A stretch of 6,053 nt of DNA from positions 1 through 6,053 of the forward strand of contig DAOVWV010000110.1 of NCBI GenBank assembly GCA_030636485.1, in the 5' to 3' direction. The notes under the pieces were generated by a model, which saw only the letters and a list, made by a program, of their open reading frames with translations, searched no databases and was not told where the DNA came from. Shown piece after piece: positions 1 through 4,484 of the stretch; the first letter of the stretch is position 1, and each line of letters begins with the position of its first letter. This DNA is from Methyloprofundus sp. Lineage in GTDB: Bacteria > Pseudomonadota > Gammaproteobacteria > Methylococcales > Methylomonadaceae. The position numbers were made by a program, and so were the translations under genes.

Positions 1-375
1 AGGTAATTGCATATTTAGGAAGCACTCAATAGCAGTCATAAAATTCATAATTGTTTCTCCCCCTGCCCTACTCTCGTTTTTTCAATGCGCCTCTCTACTG
101 CCGCTTCTATGGTGGAAAAGTTATCATTTGTCAGTACCATATCAGCCGCTTCTTTAGCCACTTCGGCACCCGTAACGCCCATGACCGCAGCGGTTGCGGG
201 ATGTTCTCCAGTCATCATTTTGACTTGAATCCCCGCCATCTGACAGGCCGTTATATCTCTGCCGCCGCTTTTCTATTGCAAAGTTATCCAGCCCAGTGTC
301 TGCTTGAGTGCCAATCAAGTCGAGCAGCTCAGACTCTTGAAGCTGATACCAGTGTTTATGCAAACGTTTTGTCAT
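1..375 (-). pseudogene. Collapsed cation-transporting P-type ATPase remnant
   Basis: The start is ATG at 375, with AAGG upstream. About 45 codons resemble the cation-ATPase N-terminal domain (HWYQLQESELLDLIG, then a RQRYNGLS end corresponding to the usual RYGPN). Near position 240 homology moves to another frame and jumps deep into the P domain ([16 protein letters not shown], normally GIRVKMITGDHAATA). It then jumps again, without a frame change, to [18 protein letters not shown] and [12 protein letters not shown]. The DKTGT phosphorylation site, the GDGVNDAP hinge and the first four membrane helices are missing, and the TGD motif reads TGE. This frame stops at 45-47. A new reading starts at 48 behind a GGGGAG ribosome site and leaves the window. 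Its FLNMQLP could correspond to the FGMxLP segment of a later membrane helix, which is tentative. An intact pump has about 900 residues, so this cannot transport. Such pumps often lie beside usp genes in related bacteria. Confidence 0.85.
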
Positions 376-456
376 AATAACGACCTTATTTGTTTATGTT
401 TTTCAGGATACTGGTATTTTGGGTATCTGCCAACCAATTAGAGCAAGTAACAAAGG

Positions 457-659
457 TTTTCCTGATTACATACAGTTCTCAGTCATAGTAGAATAAAACA
501 TAAAGAATCAGTATGTTATAAGACTCGTCATTCCCGAAGTCTACCCAGGCTAGCGTGGGCACAAGCTTAATCGGGAATCTATGCTTAACCTACTAGATTC
601 CTGCTAGAAGCATGCAGGAATGACGAATTATAACTGAGAGTTGTGGGTAATTAGGAAGA
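457..659. mobile_element. MITE-like palindromic element, copy 1
   Basis: The ends at 457-487 and 629-659 form an imperfect inverted repeat (about 24 of 31 positions match by eye), reading TTTTCCTGATTACATAC at the left and TCTTCCTAATTACCCAC on the reverse strand of the right. The core at 526-625 begins CGTCATTCCCG and ends GCAGGAATGACG. TTATAA lies at 516-521 and again at 628-633, on each side of the core. The left arm carries about 30 extra bases (487-515) absent from the right arm. There is no coding potential. No clean target-site duplication was found, so the outer ends are approximate. It separates the ATPase remnant from the UspE-like gene. Together with the following leader it accounts for the gene-free stretch 376-733. 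Confidence 0.65.
526..625 (+). repeat. GTCATTCC double-palindrome repeat, copy 1 (100 bp)
   Basis: Two hairpins lie in tandem. The first pairs ATTCCCGA with TCGGGAAT around a loop containing CCCAGGCTAGCGTGGG. The second pairs ATTCCTGC with GCAGGAAT. The outermost CGTCATTCC and GGAATGACG also pair, so the whole unit can fold as one long stem. The copy at 4976-5072 is nearly identical when inverted, and the copy at 1881-1954 is a shorter version. Repeats opening with GTCATTCC are common in proteobacterial intergenic DNA. The exact family name is not known to me. Confidence 0.9.
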
Positions 660-662
660 TTT

Positions 663-679
663 TAGTGTGAGCATCACTA
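663..679. promoter_or_regulatory. TAGTG-N7-CACTA dyad upstream of uspE-like gene
   Basis: TAGTG and CACTA form perfect 5-bp arms separated by seven bases, ending just before the proposed -35 box of the stress-protein gene. The position suits an operator, but arms this short occur by chance. Confidence 0.25.
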
Positions 680-707
680 TTGATTCGTATAAAATTAAAC
701 ATAAGAT
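680..707 (+). promoter_or_regulatory. Candidate promoter of the uspE-like gene
   Basis: A -35 box TTGATT (680-685; 4 of 6 to TTGACA) and a -10 box TAAGAT (702-707; 4 of 6 to TATAAT) are separated by 16 bp. This puts the transcript start near 714, just ahead of the GGAGGA ribosome site at 721-726. An alternative -10, TATAAA at 688, has no acceptable -35 partner. Prediction is by eye only. Confidence 0.35.
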
Positions 708-733
708 GATTGTTCCGAGTGGAGGACAAAGTT

Positions 734-1714
734 ATGCAGCGATTCAAAAATATTCTTTATGTTGTGGTACCGGGTTCTGTTAGTGGGGTTGCACTGGATC
801 ATGCCGTCGCTTTAGCGAATAACAACCAGGCTAGCCTTACTATTGTTGAGGTTATAGGCAACATAGAGTCGAGTATAAAACTGAGTGGTCGCCTCTTATC
901 GACCGAAACCTTGCGTAAAAAAACAGTTGCGCGGCATCAACAGATACTGCAATCACTGACTGACTCTCTGGCTCTGGAGCAGCGCATAGAGGTGCGGACA
1001 AAGGTTCTTATTGGCACTTCTTTTTTAGAAATTATTCGCCAGGTTCTTTGTGGCAAGCATGACCTGGTGATCAAAACAGCTGAAAATGGAAGGCTATTGG
1101 ATCGTGTCTTTGGTAGTGATGATATGCATTTGTTACGCAAGTGCCCGTGCCCAGTATGGTTGATCAAGCCGAAATCACCTCAAAAATATCAACGTATACT
1201 GGCAGCTGTCGATGTTGGTTATCAGTCGGAAGAATTAAACACAAAACATCTCCTTAACCTTCAGCTTATTGAAATGGCGAGTGCATTAGCCTCGTCTGAA
1301 TTTGCCGAGTTGCATATTGTCAATGCATGGGAGGCGATTGCTGAGGGAGTGTTACGAAGTGCGTCGATAGGCATTCAGGCAGATGATATATCGATTTATA
1401 CAGCAGAGGTAAGGCAACAACATCAGCAAAATTTGCATATACTCATGGATGAAATCATTAGAAATCAGGAATATAAGACCTTAAATGTGCCTAGCACTCA
1501 GCTGCATTTATTGAAAGGCTCACCTGACGAGGAGATTCCGCGTCTATCCAGAAAGATTGAGGCTGATCTTGTGATTATGGGAACTGTAGCTCGAACGGGG
1601 ATTGCTGGTTTTTTTATTGGCAATACCGCAGAAACCATTATTAATCAGCTTGATTGTTCAGTGCTTGCCGTAAAACCACGGGGATTCCAGACACCGGTTA
1701 CTTTGCAAGGCTAG
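734..1714 (+). CDS. uspE: Tandem-domain universal stress protein, UspE family
   Basis: A cytoplasmic protein of 326 residues with two Usp alpha/beta domains, the usual UspE architecture. Domain 1 (about 1-146) ends in FGSDDMHLLRKCPCPVWLIKP, a typical UspE signature. Domain 2 (about 152-316) opens YQRILAAVDVG and has LKGSPDEEI near 261-269. Its nucleotide-loop region is GTVARTGIAGFFIGNTAE (283-300). The usual G-x2-G-x9-G(S/T/N) motif reads G-x2-A-x9-G-N, so the second glycine is Ala; whether it still binds ATP is open. I chose ATG 734 because GGAGGA lies seven bases upstream; an in-frame ATG at 710 would add eight residues but has a poorer ribosome site. UspE proteins take part in stress survival and adhesion in enterobacteria. 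The adjacent dead cation ATPase suggests a formerly linked stress/ion cluster. No clear intrinsic terminator follows; the palindromic elements downstream may serve. Confidence 0.92.
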   Translation: MQRFKNILYVVVPGSVSGVALDHAVALANNNQASLTIVEVIGNIESSIKLSGRLLSTETLRKKTVARHQQILQSLTDSLALEQRIEVRTKVLIGTSFLEIIRQVLCGKHDLVIKTAENGRLLDRVFGSDDMHLLRKCPCPVWLIKPKSPQKYQRILAAVDVGYQSEELNTKHLLNLQLIEMASALASSEFAELHIVNAWEAIAEGVLRSASIGIQADDISIYTAEVRQQHQQNLHILMDEIIRNQEYKTLNVPSTQLHLLKGSPDEEIPRLSRKIEADLVIMGTVARTGIAGFFIGNTAETIINQLDCSVLAVKPRGFQTPVTLQG

Positions 1715-1821
1715 AGGCAGAAATAACAAAATAGATTACCTGCGAATAAAATGAAGATAGGGAGAGAGAAAAATAGTTATAGAAATAGGCATATTTGTAT
1801 TTCTCGTTTCCACGCTCCGCG

Positions 1822-2005
1822 CTCTCCGTTATACATAAGGTAACTTCTCATTATCCACGGAAAAATGCAGATAAACAGCCCGTCATTCCCGAAGTCTGTT
1901 TATCGGGAATCTATGTTGAACATGGATTCCTGCTAACCGCATTCAGGAATGACGACTTTTGCATAGTTTATCTGCCTTATTAGTATTTGTGTATAACGAT
2001 GAGCA
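1822..2005. mobile_element. MITE-like element, copy 2, with 7-bp target duplication
   Basis: A 184-bp non-coding insert. CTCCGCG stands immediately left (1815-1821) and right (2006-2012), a perfect 7-bp direct duplication. The ends are inverted: CTCTCCGTTATACATAA at 1822-1838 matches the reverse strand of 1987-2003 (CTCATCGTTATACACAA) at 14 of 17 positions. A second inverted pair, GCAGATAAAC (1867-1876) with GTTTATCTGC (1966-1975), is perfect and lies just outside the GTCATTCC core. It sits between convergent genes, where a long stem could end transcription from both sides. It and its host repeat fill the gap 1715-2059. No transposase is encoded, so mobilisation would be in trans. Confidence 0.75.
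1881..1954 (+). repeat. GTCATTCC double-palindrome repeat, copy 2 (74 bp)
   Basis: Same orientation as copy 1 but about 26 bp shorter, because the loop of the first hairpin (the CTACCCAG...GTGGGCACAAGC part) is missing. Hairpin 1 pairs ATTCCCGA with TCGGGAAT, the centre is the palindromic ATGTTGAACAT, and hairpin 2 pairs ATTCCTG with CAGGAAT. It forms the core of the insert described at 1822-2005. Confidence 0.88.
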
Positions 2006-2059
2006 CTCCGCGTGGGAATGCATGAACCGATGCCCTGCGTCGCAGAACGCAAAGCATTC

Positions 2060-2701
2060 CTAAGTCCCCAAAAACTGTTCAAAGACAGCACTTGCTTCTT
2101 CGCAAGTAATTGTTGATTGTTCATTGCCTAACAGATAGTGCGCAAAATGCCTGATGCACTTCCAGTTTTCATACTCATCAATAAATTGAAAGGCCTGCTC
2201 GAAAAGTGACTTTATTTTTAATTCACGTTCACTGGCATTAGAAATAAAGTATTCTAAATAACGGTTTGCCTTATTAATATCTGAATGACCACCATAATTT
2301 TTTAAGGCCGCTATGTTGACTAAGTGCGGGTTAAATATCTCATCATCTCGTAATGCAACATACTTTGCCTCAGCCAAAGGGCCTGCGAACAGATTTATGA
2401 TATCTGCTTCATACGCCTGTTTTACTTCTTGTTTTTCTCGTTCAGCCGCAAAACTATTTTTTTCAATTTCAGTAACTGGTAAATTTTCAATCACCTTGCC
2501 ACCTTCAATTCTGGCAAAAAAGGGATATTCTTTTTGCCCATTTTTATTCATCGTAATTTGAAAAAAAACAGGGGGCAATTGTTGCTGGTGATTTCTAATA
2601 TAAATTGCAGTGACATGACCTGCTTCATGAAAAGCAATATGCCTATGTAACTCATCAAGAGAAGCTGGTGAGCACTGTACGTTATGTTTAGTTCGTTGCA
2701 T
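2060..2701 (-). CDS. Stand-alone M41/FtsH-like zinc metallopeptidase
   Basis: A protein of 213 residues without a signal peptide or membrane helix, so probably cytoplasmic. AFHEAGHVTAIYI (residues 23-35) is a zincin HEXXH motif: H25 and H29 as zinc ligands, E26 catalytic. Downstream, EADIINLFAGPLAEAKY (about 99-113) and GGHSDINKANRYL (137-149) resemble the paired features of the FtsH (M41) protease domain: a small-residue helix with AE, then an SD/ND motif whose Asp (here D141) is the third zinc ligand. FtsH has about 600-650 residues, including membrane segments and an AAA ATPase. None is present here, so ATP-driven unfolding would have to come from elsewhere, or small or loosely folded substrates are cut directly. 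Start ATG 2701 follows a modest GGGACGAG site. The stop codon TAG shares a base with the repeat ending at 2060, so that repeat may have set or shortened the C-terminus. Another zincin family is possible; substrate is unknown. Confidence 0.7.
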   Translation of the reverse strand: MQRTKHNVQCSPASLDELHRHIAFHEAGHVTAIYIRNHQQQLPPVFFQITMNKNGQKEYPFFARIEGGKVIENLPVTEIEKNSFAAEREKQEVKQAYEADIINLFAGPLAEAKYVALRDDEIFNPHLVNIAALKNYGGHSDINKANRYLEYFISNASERELKIKSLFEQAFQFIDEYENWKCIRHFAHYLLGNEQSTITCEEASAVFEQFLGT

Positions 2702-2818
2702 AGAAATCTCGTCCCGTTATAAACAACAATCAAAGGAGGCAAAGCAATTGAATGTATAAGCTAGGCTCAAACTCAACTAATCTAATTCCATTGGATTCTG
2801 TTAATGTTATGCATATAC

Positions 2819-2839
2819 TTCGCGCGGTCACCGTGCGAA
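2819..2839. promoter_or_regulatory. 21-bp GC-rich palindrome upstream of peptidase gene
   Basis: Arms TTCGCGCGGT and ACCGTGCGAA surround a central C with one mismatched pair. AT-rich sequence with ATAT on both sides extends the symmetry. It lies about 120 bp upstream of the peptidase start in the gap 2702-3031, where the rest shows no gene and no convincing promoter pair. It could be an operator, the tip of a leader hairpin, or part of a dispersed repeat. Confidence 0.4.
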
Positions 2840-2987
2840 ACATATATTCAGTATATCAATACTCCAAATCTAAAACTTGCCTCGCTGCGCCAAAGCGTTG
2901 ACCCAGCCTTCTTTATTTAAAAGATGACACTGGCTAATCATTCAGAAATATCTAGCAGTGACAATTCAACAATACCCGCTCCTAAGC

Positions 2988-3007
2988 GAGTTACATCCTT
3001 GTAACTC
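2988..3007. other. Perfect 8-bp hairpin downstream of the SmbP-like gene
   Basis: GAGTTACA and TGTAACTC pair perfectly around a four-base loop (TCCT on plus, AGGA on minus), starting 24 bases beyond the stop codon of the minus-strand gene at 3032. The position suits a 3'-end stem. There is no T-run after it on the minus strand, so it is not a standard intrinsic terminator; it may stabilise the 3' end of the message. Confidence 0.4.
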
Positions 3008-3031
3008 ATCAGTTTATTTAAGATATAAGCC

Positions 3032-3394
3032 TCACTTTCCTGTAGAGTCACCTGCCATTCTAGAATGCTCTGCTGCCTCATTCGAGGCCTTATGAGCGGT
3101 TGTCCAGGATTTTCTTGCCATTTCAGCGTGTTTTTTTCCTTCTTGCTTATCGCCTTTGGAAAATGCCTTTGCAGCAGCCCGGTGATGCTCGGCTGCCGCC
3201 GTGTTTTCTTTAGCGGCTGTTTTATGAGACACAATAGCCATTTCATGGTGCATAGCCGCATTATCATGATTTTTTGCCATCACCTCATGCTGTGCTGCAT
3301 CGACATTGTCCTCCGCTAGCGCTAGCTTATGCCCTGTCGATAAAATAGCGACGGAAAAAATTAACAGCATTTTTAATAATACATACCTTTTCAT
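3032..3394 (-). CDS. Periplasmic His-rich heptad-repeat protein, SmbP-like metal-binding
   Basis: A pre-protein of 120 residues with a clear Sec signal peptide: KRYVLLK, a hydrophobic core, and a predicted cut after LALA (residue 27), leaving about 93 residues. The mature part is almost all Ala, His, Lys, Glu and Met and should be helical. From residue 35, six consecutive heptads carry His at their second position except the fifth, which has Asn (H36, H43, H50, H57, H71). After an AFSKGDKQEGKK turn, a second helix carries H89, H101 and H110. This helical-hairpin layout with His heptads is that of SmbP, the small periplasmic protein of Nitrosomonas europaea that binds copper, nickel and zinc. 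Metal buffering in the periplasm is therefore the inferred role. There is no Cys. I chose ATG 3394 over the adjacent ATG 3397 because AGGAG (3401-3405) lies six bases away rather than three. It has a structured leader. Confidence 0.7.
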   Translation of the reverse strand: MKRYVLLKMLLIFSVAILSTGHKLALAEDNVDAAQHEVMAKNHDNAAMHHEMAIVSHKTAAKENTAAAEHHRAAAKAFSKGDKQEGKKHAEMARKSWTTAHKASNEAAEHSRMAGDSTGK

Positions 3395-3424
3395 CATTAA
3401 CTCCTCATTACGGTTACCACCTTA

Positions 3425-3515
3425 GGACGAGACACCTTATAAGGCTCTCGCTCCGCATAGAAATACATACGGGAACACTCTACGTTCTGTGGTCTAGAGC
3501 ATTGGAACAAGGCTC
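3425..3515 (-). promoter_or_regulatory. Structured 5' leader of the SmbP-like gene
   Basis: Two hairpins lie in a GC-richer patch of otherwise AT-rich DNA. The one nearer the gene (3425-3454) pairs CGAGA with TCTCG and CCTT with AAGG around AT, with a small internal loop and an outer GGA/TCC extension. The distal one (3497-3515) pairs GAGC with GCTC and TTG with CAA around GAA, with one mismatch. The proximal one begins about 30 bases upstream of the start codon. Both would be in the transcript if the promoter lies beyond 3515. I recognise no known riboswitch class. Confidence 0.35.
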
Positions 3516-3569
3516 GCATAATACTTGTCCTCTGTTAAAGTCGTAGCCTTCATTATCATATGATTTAGC

Positions 3570-3647
3570 TTAGTATTCCATCACGCTTATATTGATAGAA
3601 TACTCGGTATTCTTAATACCACCTGTAAATATTGGTGTAATAATCAT
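3570..3647 (-). CDS. Possible 25-codon leader ORF upstream of SmbP-like gene
   Basis: ATG 3647 opens a 25-codon frame (starting MIITPIFTGG, ending VMEY) that stops at 3570. It is preceded by GGGGGAGG, a very strong anti-rRNA match, although only three bases separate the last G from ATG, closer than usual. Its peptide resembles nothing I know. The interest is its position 5' of the SmbP-like gene and its overlap with two competing hairpins. It may be chance. Confidence 0.2.
   Translation of the reverse strand: MIITPIFTGGIKNTEYSINISVMEY
3597..3620. promoter_or_regulatory. Two overlapping, mutually exclusive hairpins
   Basis: AGAATAC and GTATTCT (3597-3613) pair perfectly around TCG. GGTATT and AATACC (3606-3620) pair perfectly around CTT. 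Both need GTATT at 3607-3611, so only one can form. A further GTATTC occurs at 3573-3578. This could be an attenuator-like switch in the leader RNA on the minus strand or overlapping protein-binding sites in DNA. Confidence 0.4.
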
Positions 3648-3868
3648 TCACCTCCCCCAGTTCGGTTACATGAATAAATCTCCATTACCCTGACTTCAGT
3701 CTAACACTATACTTTACATTTTTAAACTTTTATGTTTATATTTTTTATCTCTCATGGCTTCTAAATTATTTTTTACTTCAAAGCGCTAATACACGAGGAA
3801 ATTAACTTTAATATCATATAATTACAAACAACCAGGCATAAGAAACTCAACATCTTCACCCTACAAAT

Positions 3869-3923
3869 CCTAGGGATAAAGAGCTTTTTATTGTAAACCC
3901 TAGGTATTATCTACAGCCTAAGG
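3869..3923. promoter_or_regulatory. Cluster of CCTAGG-type sites upstream of DCC gene
   Basis: CCTAGGG at 3869-3875 and CCCTAGG at 3898-3904 form an inverted pair, with their CCTAGG palindromes 30 bp apart (about three helical turns). A related CCTAAGG follows at 3917-3923. CTAG-containing sites are generally rare in bacterial DNA, so three related ones within 55 bp suggest an operator array. No matching regulator is recognised. The stretch 3648-3868 before it is very AT-rich and shows no gene; it has an isolated TATAAT at 3817-3822 without a good -35. Confidence 0.35.
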
Positions 3924-3952
3924 GGTTATATTTAGATCTATTCAGGTGACTT

Positions 3953-3974
3953 TTGTGCAAATATTTTTGCACAA
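3953..3974. promoter_or_regulatory. Perfect 22-bp palindrome before the DCC gene
   Basis: Arms TTGTGCAAA and TTTGCACAA match perfectly on both strands around TATT. The site ends 10 bases before the CAGGAG ribosome site of the downstream gene, so a bound protein would block transcription, or the RNA hairpin could affect translation. Its form and place are those of a repressor operator. The regulator is unknown. Confidence 0.6.
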
Positions 3975-3997
3975 TGGCACAAACCAGGAGCGATGTT

Positions 3998-4369
3998 ATG
4001 AATCAAAATAAAGGAAAAATTTGTGTTTATTATGACGGTGCCTGCCCAAAATGCATCAAAGACAGAAAAACCTATGAAAAACTTGCCGGGAAAGCGGGTA
4101 AAAATGTATGCTGGATAGATATTACCGGCCAAGAGCAGAAGCTGCGTGAACAAGGAATCGATCCCTATAAAGCATTAACGGAACTTCATGTTAAAGATGA
4201 ACATCAACAGATTCTTTCTGAGCTAGATGCCTATATTCTGCTCATGAGTAAAGTACCTGTATTAAGGCCTATATCCTGGCTAATAGCCTTACCACTGGTT
4301 CGTCCGGTTCTGGCCAAACTGTATCATTGGCTGGTAAACCGACGACTGCGTCATAGCGGGCGGCTATAA
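3998..4369 (+). CDS. DCC family (DUF393) thiol-disulfide oxidoreductase-like protein
   Basis: A protein of 123 residues, the family's normal size. The N-terminus, KICVYYDGACPKC, gives the defining D-x2-C-x2-C motif (D13, C16, C19) after a beta strand, as in thioredoxin-like folds. The middle has the family pattern of a beta strand with LHVKDEHQQILSELDAY, and the C-terminus has the LPLVRPVLAKLYHWLVNRR helix that ends DUF393 proteins. The two cysteines suggest a redox role; the family's substrates are largely unknown. It has no signal peptide, so it is probably cytoplasmic. I chose ATG 3998 because CAGGAG (3985-3990) lies seven bases upstream. A TTG at 3953 would add 15 residues but lies inside a perfect palindrome and has no ribosome site. 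It runs in the same direction as the ferritin-like gene but is separated from it by 115 bp with a likely promoter. Confidence 0.88.
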   Translation: MNQNKGKICVYYDGACPKCIKDRKTYEKLAGKAGKNVCWIDITGQEQKLREQGIDPYKALTELHVKDEHQQILSELDAYILLMSKVPVLRPISWLIALPLVRPVLAKLYHWLVNRRLRHSGRL

Positions 4370-4422
4370 AACATATTATATTAATTTTTACCCTGAAATT
4401 TCATCCTCCTAACAAAGTTTTG

Positions 4423-4451
4423 TTTTCAAATCAAGAAAAAACGGTTATAGT
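4423..4451 (+). promoter_or_regulatory. Sigma-70-type promoter of the ferritin-like gene
   Basis: TTTTCA (4423-4428; 4 of 6) and TATAGT (4446-4451; 5 of 6) are separated by an ideal 17 bp, putting the start near 4458. AGGAGG (4474-4479) and ATG 4485 follow. No Fur-like box was seen. Confidence 0.55.
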
Positions 4452-4484
4452 CAAACTTCAATCATTCTGATTTAGGAGGCTATC

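Larger units (their letters stand above)
1803..2060. repeat. GC-rich dispersed palindromic repeat, split by an insertion
   Basis: The left piece, CTCGTTTCCACGCTCCGCG (1803-1821), and the right piece, from CTCCGCGTGGGAATGC (2006-2021) to GCATTCC (2054-2060), join into one continuous sequence if 1822-2005 plus one CTCCGCG is removed. The restored unit has a 9-bp palindrome, TTYCCACGC with GCGTGGGAA, around TCC. A second hairpin is GGAATGC (2015-2021) with GCATTCC (2054-2060), with TGCGT/ACGCA nested inside. I recall similar CTCGTTCCCACGCTCCGCG repeats as frequent in gammaproteobacterial genomes. The right end touches the stop codon of the minus-strand peptidase gene. Confidence 0.7.

Noticed and set aside
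517..633. TTATAA on each side of copy 1 as a target duplication
   Set aside because: It is part of the element's own inverted arms and is not directly adjacent to the element ends.
666..678. CRP-like TGTGA...TCAC
   Set aside because: The half sites are three bases apart instead of six.
680..693. FNR-like site (TTGAT-N4-ATAAA) before the uspE-like gene
   Set aside because: The second half is imperfect and the site's position relative to the likely transcript start does not suit activation. An anaerobic link for Usp genes is known, so it was considered.
1795..1983. A 62-codon plus-strand frame between the uspE-like and peptidase genes
   Set aside because: Most of it is translation of the palindromic insert and its core; there is no ribosome site or protein-like composition.
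1933..2124. A 63-codon minus-strand frame
   Set aside because: It reads through the GC-rich repeat and overlaps the end of the well-supported peptidase gene in another frame.
2938..3267. A 109-codon minus-strand frame extending beyond the SmbP-like gene
   Set aside because: It overlaps most of the signal-peptide-bearing His-rich gene in another frame and has no good ribosome site. Its last 30 codons look protein-like but no family was recognised.
3601..3660. CRISPR-like or tandem repeats in the divergent spacer
   Set aside because: The repeated GTATTC pieces are irregularly spaced and short; no array structure exists.
3953..3997. Longer start (TTG 3953) for the DCC protein
   Set aside because: It lies in a perfect palindrome, has no ribosome site, and ATG 3998 has an excellent one; the family begins at about the ATG start.
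3974..3997. Sigma-54 promoter suggested by TGGCAC at 3975
   Set aside because: The expected TTGC element at the right distance is absent, and transcription would begin past the ribosome site.
4410..4426. AACAAA/TTTGTT hairpin as terminator of the DCC gene
   Set aside because: A two-base loop and AT-only stem make it too weak.
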